From NCBI RefSeq assembly GCF_022414595.1, contig NZ_JADWYO010000008.1, positions 85,613-149,612 of the forward strand: DNA of 64,000 nucleotides, read 5' to 3'. The notes beneath the pieces are model-generated. The model was not told the origin of the DNA. It ran no database searches and saw nothing but the letters and a program-made list of their open reading frames with translations. Below, piece after piece: positions 7,939 to 15,973 of the stretch (positions within the stretch are counted from its first letter, which is position 1; every line of letters starts with the position of its first letter). This DNA comes from Streptomyces sp. MUM 203J. Its GTDB lineage: Bacteria > Actinomycetota > Actinomycetes > Streptomycetales > Streptomycetaceae. The translations under genes and the position numbers were made by a program.

Positions 7939-9606
7939 GTGAACAGGACGCTGCGTAGGACGGTGCTGATGGCGGTCACCCTGGCGCTGTCCGGCGGCCT
8001 GGCGGGCTGCGGCGGCGACGGTGACGGCGGTACGGCTCCGACGGCGGCCACCCGGCCCCGCACGGCACCTACTCCCTCCCCTTCGCTCCGGCCCGGGTCC
8101 CCCACCCCGCCCGGGACGCCCACGCCCGCCCCCACCCGCACCCACCCCCCGTCCGTACCGCCCCTGACCATCCCCGCCGTGCGGGAACACGCCGCCGCCC
8201 GGGGCCCCGGATGGCGGCCGGAGCCCGGCCGGGCGGTGGTCGTCGCGCCCGGCAGCGGCGTCCTGGACGACGAGGCCCGGCTGCTCGCCCGCGAACTGGG
8301 GCTCGACCACCGGGGCGAGACGCCCGCGCGGGCGGGCGACATCGAACTGGCGCTGGACACCCGGCAGGGCGGCGGCCCGGAGTCGTACGCGCTCGTGGTC
8401 CGCGACGGCCGGGTGCGGATCAGCGGCCCCGACGAGGCGGGCGTCTTCTACGGCACGCGCACGGTCAAGCAGGCCGTACGGTCCGGCGGCGCCGTGCCGG
8501 AGGGCGTCATACGCGACCGGCCCGACCGCCCGCAGCGCGGACTGATGGTCGACATAGCCCGGAAGCACTTCACCGCGGCATGGCTGGAGGACCGGATACG
8601 GGAGATGGCCGACCTGAAGCTCAACCAGCTCGGGCTGCACTTCTCCGACGACCAGGCGTTCCGCATAGAGTCCACGTCCCACCCCGAGGTGGTGTCGAGT
8701 CCCCACCTGACGAAGGCCGAGGTGCGCCGGATCATCGCCCTCGCGGACTCCCTGCACGTCACCGTCATCCCCGAGATCGACTCGCCCGGTCACCTCGGCG
8801 CCGTCCTCGCCGCCCACCCCGCGCTGCGGCTCCGCAGCGCCGCCGGCACGATGCCGCGCGGCGCCATCGACATCGCGAACCCCGCGTCGGCACGGCTCGT
8901 CGACGACCTCCTCCGCGAGTACGCCGAGCTGTTCACCGGCCCGTACTTCCACGTCGGCGCCGACGAGTACGCGGCGCTCATGGCGCGCGACCCCGATGCC
9001 GCGTACCCGGCGCTCGCCGCCGAGGCACGCAGAAGGTACGGCGCCGGGGCGGGTGTCCAGGACCTGGCGACGGGCTGGCTCAACGACCGGGCGGCGGTGG
9101 TCCGGACGGCCGGCAAGCAGCCGAAGGCCTGGAACGACGGCTTCTTCCGGGGCGGTGTCGTACGCGCGGACCAGGGCATCGAGGTCGAGTACTGGACCGG
9201 CCGCGAGATCGGGGCGCGCCCCCCGTCCGAGTACCTGGCGGAGGGCCGGACGGTCGTGAACGTCAACGACCGGTACCTCTATTACGTCCTCGGTGAGCCG
9301 AACCAGTTCACGTACCCCACGGGCCGGGAGATCTACGAGGCCTGGAACCCCCTGGTGCTGCGCGGTACGAGCCCGGTCCCGTCCCGCTACTCGTCCCGGA
9401 TAGCGGGCGCCCGGTTCGCCGTCTGGTGCGACCTGGCGAACGCCCAGACCCAGGCCCAGGTCGCGGCGGGCATCCGCCTGCCCCTGCGGGCCCTGGCCCA
9501 GCGGGTCTGGGACCCGCGGTCCCCGCAGCTGAGCTGGCAGGCGTTCACGGAGCTGGCGGGGCGCGTTGCCGGCCCGTCCGGGGGTGCCCCCTCCGGGGGA
9601 GTCTGA
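7939..9606 (+). CDS. secreted lipoprotein beta-N-acetylhexosaminidase (GH20)
   Basis: A 555-residue exported enzyme. A signal peptide (MNRTLRRTVLMAVTLALSGG) ends in the lipobox LAGC with Cys24, followed by a Thr/Pro-rich linker to about residue 80. A GH20b-like domain follows, then the TIM barrel. The catalytic pair is Asp342-Glu343 in FHVGADEYA, and HFSDDQAFRIES and VIPEIDSPGHLGAVL are standard GH20 barrel motifs. It probably removes terminal GlcNAc/GalNAc from chitin-derived or wall glycans at the cell surface. The GTG start at 7939 has a weak GAAGG upstream. No DasR-type operator was seen in front of it. The gene stands alone. Confidence 0.92.
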   Translation: MNRTLRRTVLMAVTLALSGGLAGCGGDGDGGTAPTAATRPRTAPTPSPSLRPGSPTPPGTPTPAPTRTHPPSVPPLTIPAVREHAAARGPGWRPEPGRAVVVAPGSGVLDDEARLLARELGLDHRGETPARAGDIELALDTRQGGGPESYALVVRDGRVRISGPDEAGVFYGTRTVKQAVRSGGAVPEGVIRDRPDRPQRGLMVDIARKHFTAAWLEDRIREMADLKLNQLGLHFSDDQAFRIESTSHPEVVSSPHLTKAEVRRIIALADSLHVTVIPEIDSPGHLGAVLAAHPALRLRSAAGTMPRGAIDIANPASARLVDDLLREYAELFTGPYFHVGADEYAALMARDPDAAYPALAAEARRRYGAGAGVQDLATGWLNDRAAVVRTAGKQPKAWNDGFFRGGVVRADQGIEVEYWTGREIGARPPSEYLAEGRTVVNVNDRYLYYVLGEPNQFTYPTGREIYEAWNPLVLRGTSPVPSRYSSRIAGARFAVWCDLANAQTQAQVAAGIRLPLRALAQRVWDPRSPQLSWQAFTELAGRVAGPSGGAPSGGV

Positions 9607-9811
9607 GGACGGGCGGCGGATCCGCGGCGACGGGGCCCGGGGCGGGGCCGTTCACGCGGCGGCGCCGCACATCGGCGCAGGCGGGAAGGGGCGGGGCAGG
9701 GGAACGGCGACGTCACGGCTGCGACACGGGATGGACACGGCGCGTGACGCTTTCCGGGGTCGCGGCGCAGTAAGGGGAGTACCGGCGTCCGCACCGCGAC
9801 GGGAGACTGTC

Positions 9812-10381
9812 ATGACCCCCACCCCCCACCTGGTGGACCTGCTCGCCCAGGCCGACGACCGCGGCCTCGCCGCCTCCGCGCTCGCCTGCCTGGACCGCTG
9901 CCTCCCTCTGCTCGTCCCGGAGGCCGGGGACCAGCTGCGCCCCCTGTGGGTGGGTGTGGCGCGCGGCGGCGCCGAGTGGCCGCAGCGCCTGGCGGAGGCG
10001 CGGGACGCGGTGGGCCCGGCCGCCGGGGACGGACCCGAGGCCCGGCTGGTGAAGGCCATGCTGGACGCCGCCCCCGCCCAGTGGGCGGCCCCCGGGCTGC
10101 GCACCTGGGCCGACGCCTGCTCGCTGGCCGCGCTGGAGGTCCATCACCGCCTCGGCTCCGGGGCGCAGGACACGGACCCCGCGGGCCTACTGGAGCGCTG
10201 CCGCACGGGCGAGCCCGACGGCGCGGGCCCCCTGGCCGCAGGCGAACTGCGCCGCCAGGCCCGCGTGCTGGAGGTCCTCGCGGACGGCGCCACCCACGGA
10301 CTGCGCCGCGCACTGGACCTGTCCGCCGAGGGCCGCCGCGTCCTCCAGGCGGTGGTCTCCCGGCGGGCCCGCACGGCCTGA
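9812..10381 (+). CDS. conserved hypothetical protein, Ala/Leu-rich helical
   Basis: A 189-residue, mostly helical, Ala/Leu/Arg-rich cytoplasmic protein with no membrane segment, signal peptide or metal motif. ATG at 9812 is preceded by GGGAGA at a suitable distance. Codon use matches the neighbours, with strong GC at the third position, so it is likely a real gene. The upstream 205 bp have no other gene. It is followed by a convergent membrane-protein gene. I do not recognise a family and assign no function. Confidence 0.7.
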   Translation: MTPTPHLVDLLAQADDRGLAASALACLDRCLPLLVPEAGDQLRPLWVGVARGGAEWPQRLAEARDAVGPAAGDGPEARLVKAMLDAAPAQWAAPGLRTWADACSLAALEVHHRLGSGAQDTDPAGLLERCRTGEPDGAGPLAAGELRRQARVLEVLADGATHGLRRALDLSAEGRRVLQAVVSRRARTA

Positions 10382-10413
10382 GCTCGGGGCCCGGAGCCTT
10401 ACGGGCCGAAACG

Positions 10414-12345
10414 TCACAGCAGAAGCAGCACCGCCGTGCCCCACACCACGGACACCGCGACCAGCACGGGGCCGAGCGGCATGCCCTGCTGCCCGGGCCC
10501 GGCCTCCTCCAGGGGCCGCAGGCCCTGGTCGTACAGCAGCGCCCGCAGCTCGTCGGCGGTGCGCTGTGCGTGCGGCTCGCGCCCGAGGCGCCGCTCCAGC
10601 CAGGACCAGCCGGTGGGGGACAGGCCGATCCGCTCGCCCTTCACGGGGTCGATCCGGATGCCGTCCTCCTTGTGCCACACCGCCGCGACCGCGTCCCACG
10701 GCAGGTGCCGCACCCGCCACGGGCCGGTGATCCACACCCCGTCGCGGTCGGCGGTCACCCGCCAGCCGAGCGCGGTGGACACGGACTTCGTCAGCCACGG
10801 CACGGTGAGCGGGAGCAGCAGCCAGCTCCAGGACAGCCCGTCGTCGACGATGCCCCAGATGCTGCCGCCCTGGAACGCCAGCAGGCACAGCCCCACGGCC
10901 CGGGACATGCCGTGGGCGGACCACACCCGGGGTGCGGCGGTCGGCGCCATCCCGGCGGCGATCTCCTGGATGGGCCGCTGCGGAGGTGTCGTACGGCCAT
11001 GGGCGGGGCGTCCGTCCGAGGGGCTGCCCGGAACCTTCCGCTCCGGGCGGGGCGCACGGCCGGTGAGCAGCTTGGGGACGACGGGCTTCACGGCGGTGAC
11101 ACTGCACTCCACCGACACCTCGGCGTCGTCCTCGTCCTCCCGCGCGACGAAGGCGAGCTCGGCCCCGGCGTACGGGACGCCGTAGAGGACGGCCTCCCGC
11201 AGCGGCGCGGGCGGCTCCTCGCCCTTGAGGATCGCCCCGAGCCGCCGCAGCCCCTCGCGTGCGTCCCCCTCGCCGTCGGCGTCCTCCTCCTCGTCCTCTT
11301 CTCCGTCGGAGGCGTACAGGGTGTGGAAGTGCAGCAGGGGCCGCGCGCCGGTCGGGTCGTCGGCGGCGTAGACCCACACACGGCCGTCGTCCTCGCCCTC
11401 GCGCACCAGCACCTTCAGCACGGGGAGAGGCCCGCGCCGCAGCCGTTCGGCGCGCGACCGCCCGTCGACCCCGTTGGCGAAGAACCCCAGCCCCGCGACC
11501 AGCGCGGCCAGTGTCAGCAGTTCCCCGTCGACGGTGTCGTACGGCTCCGCCACGAGCCGGGTCCAGTCGCCGTCGACGAGCACGTCGACGCGGCTTCCGA
11601 CGGGGAAGTCCCCGGGGTAGAGGGTCTCGACGGTGCGGGTGCCGAGGCTCCCGGTGTCGAGGGTCAGGACGTCCACCTCGTCGTCGTTCACCCTGTTCGC
11701 GGTGACTTCGGCGGTCACCGGGACGAGCCGGGCGGCGCGCTCCTCGTACGCGGCGATCTCGTCCGTCACCTGCCAGTAGCCGTACCCGGCCGAGGCGAGC
11801 AGCAGGGCGGCCAGCACGAGGGACACCCGCCCGCGCCGGAACCCGCGGGCGGCGTCGGGGAGCGGGGCCACCACCGGCCCGGCGGCCTCACGGGCCAGCG
11901 CCCGCTGCCGGGCGGCGGCGGACAGCCGGTGGCCGAGCCCGGCGGCGGCGAACGCCAGCGCCGCGGTGAACCCGAGCCCCGACGGGTCCGCGACCACGTC
12001 ACCGGCGTCGTCGCCGCCCACGAGGAACGCGGCGAGCAGCCCGCCGAGCCCGGCGAGCGCGAGCCGGGGCTGCCGCCAGAGCCAGTAGAAGGTGAGCAGC
12101 AGCACGGCGAAGAAGGCGAACCCGAGCCAGTCCTCGGCGCCGCACGGCGAGGCCGTGGTGCAGGGCTGTTCGGGTCCGCTCTCCATGGTCCAGACGGTCG
12201 CGGCGGCCAACGCGCCGGTCGCCCACAGGGGATGGGCCCAGGGCGCGGGAACGGCGGCCAGCCAGCGCCGTGCGTCGGCCGACCGCCACTCGGCGGTGCC
12301 GGGCGGTATCCGCTCGGCGGGGAGGGGCACCGGAGGAGTGTTCAC
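10414..12345 (-). CDS. multi-pass membrane protein with DUF3592-like and PH-like regions
   Basis: A 643-residue protein from GTG at 12345. Residues about 30-125 hold several membrane segments (HPLWATGALAAATVW, FAFFAVLLLTFYWLW). Another lies near residue 165 (VSLVLAALLLASAGYGYW). A periplasm-type beta region (ETLYPGDFPVGSRVDVLVDG) resembling DUF3592 follows, then a helix. A long Glu/Asp-rich linker occupies about residues 345-360. The C-terminal third has two further hydrophobic segments and a bacterial PH-like domain (VTADRDGVWITGPWRVRHLP). The last 20 residues form another membrane helix. Function unknown. The product looks like a single open frame without damage. Confidence 0.75.
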   Translation of the reverse strand: MNTPPVPLPAERIPPGTAEWRSADARRWLAAVPAPWAHPLWATGALAAATVWTMESGPEQPCTTASPCGAEDWLGFAFFAVLLLTFYWLWRQPRLALAGLGGLLAAFLVGGDDAGDVVADPSGLGFTAALAFAAAGLGHRLSAAARQRALAREAAGPVVAPLPDAARGFRRGRVSLVLAALLLASAGYGYWQVTDEIAAYEERAARLVPVTAEVTANRVNDDEVDVLTLDTGSLGTRTVETLYPGDFPVGSRVDVLVDGDWTRLVAEPYDTVDGELLTLAALVAGLGFFANGVDGRSRAERLRRGPLPVLKVLVREGEDDGRVWVYAADDPTGARPLLHFHTLYASDGEEDEEEDADGEGDAREGLRRLGAILKGEEPPAPLREAVLYGVPYAGAELAFVAREDEDDAEVSVECSVTAVKPVVPKLLTGRAPRPERKVPGSPSDGRPAHGRTTPPQRPIQEIAAGMAPTAAPRVWSAHGMSRAVGLCLLAFQGGSIWGIVDDGLSWSWLLLPLTVPWLTKSVSTALGWRVTADRDGVWITGPWRVRHLPWDAVAAVWHKEDGIRIDPVKGERIGLSPTGWSWLERRLGREPHAQRTADELRALLYDQGLRPLEEAGPGQQGMPLGPVLVAVSVVWGTAVLLLL

Positions 12346-12410
12346 GCCCGCATTATCGCGAGATCGACGAGCCGCCGGACGGGGTGCCGGAGCCGCCGCC
12401 TGAGCAGCCG

Positions 12411-12839
12411 TCAGAGGTTGTCGCCCCAGCCCCCCTGGATCATCGTCTGGAACGCCCACGCGTCTTCCTTCCGGACGAGGACGTCGGCGTACCGGAGGTG
12501 CCGGGTCTCGCCGCCCGCCGTCATGACGGAGTCGGTGAAGACGACGGCCATGGCGGGAGAGAGGAACACGGGCGTGCGGGCCGACTCGAAGACGATGTCC
12601 TCGGCGCCGTCCCCCATGACGTGCGTCATGGTCGCCACGAACCGCTCGCGGTCCCACTGTGCCGACCGGCCGTCTCCCTTCGTGTCGTCGCTGACGAGGT
12701 TCAGCGGGAACACCGCCATGTCGGCCATGCCTTCGACGTCGCGCCGGCCGCTGCGGGCGTCGTACTCCGCGAACCAGGCGTCCAGGCTCGCCCGGTCCTC
12801 GGGGGTGGGGGTGTATCCGGTGTCGGGCAGGAGGGTCAT
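12411..12839 (-). CDS. SnoaL/NTF2-like protein
   Basis: A 142-residue protein with the alpha+beta layout of NTF2/SnoaL-like folds: helix RASLDAWFAEYDARSGRRDV, VEGMADMAVFPLNLVSDD, then strands ending in RYADVLVRKEDAWAFQTMI and GGWGDNL. The ATG at 12839 is supported by GGAG 8 nt upstream. No catalytic residue can be assigned from sequence alone, since members include cyclases, isomerases and non-enzymatic stress proteins. Two copies of an AGTCAAACTTGA-type sequence in opposite orientation lie upstream at 12853-12917 and may control it. Confidence 0.75.
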   Translation of the reverse strand: MTLLPDTGYTPTPEDRASLDAWFAEYDARSGRRDVEGMADMAVFPLNLVSDDTKGDGRSAQWDRERFVATMTHVMGDGAEDIVFESARTPVFLSPAMAVVFTDSVMTAGGETRHLRYADVLVRKEDAWAFQTMIQGGWGDNL

Positions 12840-12852
12840 ACGGGCTCCACTG

Positions 12853-12917
12853 GTCAAGTTTGACTATGTGCTGGGGTGAAGCAGGCATGCCCGGCGGTTC
12901 ATGTAGTCAAACTTGAA
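12853..12917. promoter_or_regulatory. inverted pair of GTCAAGTTTGACTA / TAGTCAAACTTGAA sites
   Basis: GTCAAGTTTGACTA (12853-12866) and TAGTCAAACTTGAA (12904-12917) are reverse complements of each other except at the outermost base, 51 bp apart. Each is itself nearly palindromic (GTCAA...TTGAC). They lie directly upstream of the SnoaL-like gene, with the proximal copy 14 nt from its start. They look like paired operators for a MarR- or TetR-type repressor. No such regulator is adjacent. Confidence 0.55.
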
Positions 12918-13106
12918 TACCTGATTTCCGCCGCTTGGGACAGACGGGTCCGTCGGTGAAGGCGCCGCCGGGGCACGGAGTGGGGGTTCCAGCCGTCGCG
13001 GTGCTTTCTCGCCTCGTCCGCCTGCCCTGCCCTGTGACACTTCGACACGTCCACACGCAGTCCTGTGCAGGGGCACGAACCGGACACGCGGCGCGAAGAG
13101 GTCGGT

Positions 13107-13667
13107 GTGGGGGGACACGATGCGGAGCTCGGTACTGCGGTCGCACGCGCGCAAGGGGGCGACGAGGACGCGTTCGCGCAGGTCTACCGACTGGTGCAGC
13201 CGGGGCTGCTCGCGTCGGTGCGGGTGCTCGTCGGGGACGACGCGGAGGACGTGGCCGCCGACGCGTGGCTGGAGATCGCCCGTGACTTGGCGCGGTTCCA
13301 CGGCGACGGCGCGGGATTCCGGGGCTGGGCCATGACCATCGCCCGGCACCGGGCCCTGGACCATCTGCGCCGTCGGCGGCGGCGCCCCCGCGCGTCCGGG
13401 AGCGAGGCGGAACTGCTCGACATACCCGACCGGCACGACACCGCCGGGGCGGCCCTGGAGTCCCTGTCGACCGCGCGGGCGCTCGCCCTCATCCGGGGTC
13501 TGCCACGCGACCAGGCGGAGGCGGTGCTGCTGCGCGTGGTCGTCGGACTGGACGCGCCCACGTCCGCGCGGGTGCTGGGCAAGCGCCCCGGTGCCGTACG
13601 CACCGCCGCGCACCGGGGGCTCAAAAGGCTCGCAGCGCGGCTCGGCCGTACCGGGCCGGAAGAATGA
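13107..13667 (+). CDS. ECF sigma factor (paralogue 1)
   Basis: A 186-residue sigma-70 family factor. Region 2 has DAFAQVYRLVQPGLLASVRV, AEDVAADAWLEIARDL and FRGWAMTIARHRALDHLRR. Region 4 has LPRDQAEAVLLRVVVGLDA and LGKRPGAVRTAAHRGLKRL. The GTG at 13107 is chosen because GAAGAGG precedes it and because it aligns with the start of paralogue 2; GTG 13065 is an alternative. It is followed by its own terminator and has no adjacent anti-sigma gene. It is very similar to the protein at 13931-14626, so the pair arose by tandem duplication. Confidence 0.88.
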   Translation: MGGHDAELGTAVARAQGGDEDAFAQVYRLVQPGLLASVRVLVGDDAEDVAADAWLEIARDLARFHGDGAGFRGWAMTIARHRALDHLRRRRRRPRASGSEAELLDIPDRHDTAGAALESLSTARALALIRGLPRDQAEAVLLRVVVGLDAPTSARVLGKRPGAVRTAAHRGLKRLAARLGRTGPEE

Positions 13668-13700
13668 AAGCCGGAGAACGGGGGAGAGGCGGAGGGAGGA

Positions 13701-13740
13701 CGACCGGGGCCGCCACCCCCCACAGGAGAGGCCCCGGTCG
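13701..13740 (+). terminator. terminator after ECF sigma paralogue 1
   Basis: An 11-bp perfect stem, CGACCGGGGCC / GGCCCCGGTCG, with an 18-nt C-rich loop, 34 nt after the sigma stop codon. Confidence 0.75.
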
Positions 13741-13826
13741 CCGTCCGCGGAGCCGCAGGGCGGCCCCGTATTCCTTTCAGCGCCGCCGGTGCGTTTTCTG
13801 TCACACCACCCTGCGACCGAAGCTGT

Positions 13827-13847
13827 TCCATGTTGTACAAACATGGA
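13827..13847. promoter_or_regulatory. palindrome upstream of ECF sigma paralogue 2
   Basis: Eight-base arms TCCATGTT and AACATGGA around GTACA. The centre also contains the smaller palindrome TTGTACAA. It lies about 85 nt before the sigma gene and is unusually AT-rich for this region. It is likely a protein-binding site. The core loosely resembles HutC-type GntR operators (GT-N-TA-N-AC), but the spacing is not exact. Confidence 0.5.
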
Positions 13848-13930
13848 CGAGACGTAGCGGCAGCACGTAGCGTGCTGCTGCGCGCCGGGCGGAGCGGCCT
13901 GGGTTGACCTGCCGCGCTATAGAACAGGTA

Positions 13931-14626
13931 GTGGGAGTGCTGGGGGACGACGCGGAGCTGACCGCCGCAGTGCTCGCGGCACAGGACGGAGACGAGGACG
14001 CCTTCCGTACTGTGTACCGCGCCGTGCACCCGCGGCTGCTCGGATACATACGCACGCTGGTCGGCGAACCGGACGCCGAGGACGTGGCGTCCGAATCCTG
14101 GCTGCAGATAGCCAGGGACCTGGACCGGTTCAGCGGCGACGCGGACCGCTTCCGCGGCTGGGCCGCACGGATCGCGCGCAACCGTGCCCTCGACCATCTG
14201 CGGATGCGGGGGCGGCGCCCCGCGCAGGGCGGGGACGAGACCGAGCTGGCCGAGAAACCCGCCGACGCCGACACGGCCCTGGAGGCCATGGACTCCCTCG
14301 CGACCGGCCACACCATGAGCCTGATCGCCCAGCTGCCGCAGGACCAGGCCGAGGCGGTCATCCTGCGTGTCGTCGTCGGGCTCGACGCCAAAACCGCCGC
14401 CGAGACGCTCGGCAAACGCCCCGGCGCGGTGCGCACCGCCGCGCACCGGGGCCTCAAGCGGCTGGCCGAACTGCTGGGCGCCGCCGCCGAACCGGGACAG
14501 GGCAGCGGCCTGCCGCTGAGCGGCGTACCGCCCCAGCCGGGGCCCCGGGGCAGGTCCGGCGCGCGGACCCCGGTGACGCGTCGCGCTGTGACGCATTTGC
14601 GCGCGCGGACGCAGAAGGACATGTGA
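13931..14626 (+). CDS. ECF sigma factor (paralogue 2)
   Basis: A 231-residue sigma factor with the same arrangement as paralogue 1: region 2 with DAFRTVYRAVHPRLLGYIRT and FRGWAARIARNRALDHLRM, region 4 with LPQDQAEAVILRVVVGLDA and LGKRPGAVRTAAHRGLKRL. A C-terminal tail of about 50 residues, rich in Pro, Gly and Arg, is extra. The GTG at 13931 was chosen; GTG 13937 fits a weak AGG slightly better. Its stop overlaps the ATG of the next gene (TGATG), so sigma factor and membrane partner are made together. That coupling suggests the partner controls sigma activity. Confidence 0.88.
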   Translation: MGVLGDDAELTAAVLAAQDGDEDAFRTVYRAVHPRLLGYIRTLVGEPDAEDVASESWLQIARDLDRFSGDADRFRGWAARIARNRALDHLRMRGRRPAQGGDETELAEKPADADTALEAMDSLATGHTMSLIAQLPQDQAEAVILRVVVGLDAKTAAETLGKRPGAVRTAAHRGLKRLAELLGAAAEPGQGSGLPLSGVPPQPGPRGRSGARTPVTRRAVTHLRARTQKDM

Positions 14627-15621
14627 TGGCCGACGAGCGGTACGGATGGCTCGACCACGAGGCGGCGGAGCGACTGCTGCGTGGCGAGTCCGTCGTCGCC
14701 ACCGACGATTACACACGGTTGCAGACCGAACGCCTCGCGGAGGCGCTGGACGGCGTACGGGCCGATTCGCTCACCGCCGCCGGCCCGGCCGGTGAACTGC
14801 CGGGCGAGGAGGACGCCCTGGTGGCGTTCCGCGCGGCCCGGGCGGCGAAGGCCGCGGGTCCGGCCGGCGCGGAGGCCTCCGTGTCCGCTTCCGGGAGCCG
14901 CGCCGGGCGGTGGCTGCGGCCCGCCCGCTGGGGCCTCGTCGCGTCGGTCGCCGGGCTGGCCGTGGGCGGCGTGGCCGTCGCCGCGGGCACCGGTGTGCTG
15001 CCCGCACTGGGCGGCGACCCCCGGCCCGAACCGACGCCCGCCGCGTCGGCGTCGCTCACCCCCGGGCACCGGATCGCCGAGGAACCCGCCGTCCGGCCGC
15101 CCGGCTGGGTCACGCCTCCGGTGCCGCAGAGTCCCGGCACCTCGCCTTCCCCCGGCGTGACCTCGCCGTCCCCGGGCGAGACCCCCGGCCGCGGCATGGT
15201 CACCGAACCCGGCGGAGCGTCGGCTGACAACGATGGCGGCACCCGTACGGACCGCCCAGGCGACCCGGACGGGAGCGGCGACCACGCCGGTGACCGTGAC
15301 GGCGCCGACCGGACCCCCGGGGCCACCTTGCCCGACCGGACCGCGCAGGCCTGCCGGGACTTCCGCGACGGGCATCTGGACGAGGTGCGGCGCCGGCAGC
15401 TCGAGTCCGCGGCCCGCACCGACGGCGGCGTGCAGCGCTACTGCGACCAGGTGCTGGGCGCGGGGCGGCAGAGCGGCGGAACCGGGGCGGACAAGAGCGC
15501 GGGGGCGGGCGACCGTGACGGCGACGGCGACGGCGACGGCGAGGGTGAAGGGGCGCAGGGCCGGCGGCCCGCGCCGCGTGACCCGGTGAAGCCGACTCCC
15601 GGCAGGGGCGCCAGGCCGTAG
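14626..15621 (+). CDS. single-pass membrane protein coupled to ECF sigma factor (possible anti-sigma partner)
   Basis: A 331-residue protein. The first 95 residues are cytoplasmic and charged (RYGWLDHEAAERLLRGESV). One membrane helix lies near residues 101-125 (WGLVASVAGLAVGGVAVAAG). The rest is an exported Pro/Ser/Thr-rich region with a short cysteine-containing segment (TAQACRDFRDGHLDEVRRRQ, and a second Cys in RYCDQVLGAG) and a tail of Asp-Gly repeats encoded by a GACGGC run near 15520-15550. No ZAS zinc motif (HxxxCxxC) is visible, so it is not a classical anti-sigma factor. The one-base overlap with the sigma gene still makes a regulatory role the best inference. Confidence 0.75.
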   Translation: MADERYGWLDHEAAERLLRGESVVATDDYTRLQTERLAEALDGVRADSLTAAGPAGELPGEEDALVAFRAARAAKAAGPAGAEASVSASGSRAGRWLRPARWGLVASVAGLAVGGVAVAAGTGVLPALGGDPRPEPTPAASASLTPGHRIAEEPAVRPPGWVTPPVPQSPGTSPSPGVTSPSPGETPGRGMVTEPGGASADNDGGTRTDRPGDPDGSGDHAGDRDGADRTPGATLPDRTAQACRDFRDGHLDEVRRRQLESAARTDGGVQRYCDQVLGAGRQSGGTGADKSAGAGDRDGDGDGDGEGEGAQGRRPAPRDPVKPTPGRGARP

Positions 15622-15837
15622 AGCCTCCGGGGGTTCTTCTCCCGGACCCGCGCCCTTCTCGGAGCCGGGGGAACCGTCCCCAGACCTCCGACGCGCGCCC
15701 GGGAACGGCGCTCGCGCTCAAGTACCGGGCGGGCCGGAGTCGGGCTCCGGCTGCGGGCGCACCCCCTCTGACCTGCGAATTCAGAAAAGTTTCCCAGAGG
15801 TGTGACACTTTTCGAGCGGGTGACGCAGTACTGAGTG

Positions 15838-15945
15838 AGCCGACTGGTCATCGGCGGCGCAAGAAAGAGCCGGGGTTCCCCCCGTACCTACGGCTCAGCG
15901 CATTCGGCGCGGGCGGGACACGTTCCCCCGGTCCCGCCCGCGCCC
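15838..15945 (+). ncRNA. candidate 6C-type small RNA
   Basis: A compact intergenic unit with three successive hairpins. The first is GCCGA-7-TCGGC (15839-15855). The second is GAGCCG ... CGGCTC (15867-15896), with a run of exactly six C (15878-15883) in its loop inside GTTCCCCCCGTACC. The third is a perfect 14-bp terminator stem GGCGCGGGCGGGAC / GTCCCGCCCGCGCC (15906-15944), whose loop ACGTTCCCCCG is again C-rich. Hairpins with C-runs in the loops define the actinobacterial 6C RNA family. A possible promoter (GTGACA-18-CAGTAC, 15802-15831) precedes it. The last hairpin can also terminate the convergent transpeptidase gene. No open frame is present. Confidence 0.6.
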
Positions 15946-15973
15946 ATCTCTCTCCCGTCCGGGACCTCGCGGG

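Noticed and set aside
15517..15555. GACGGC tandem repeat
   Set aside because: Codes in frame for Asp-Gly repeats in the tail of the membrane protein; simple low complexity.
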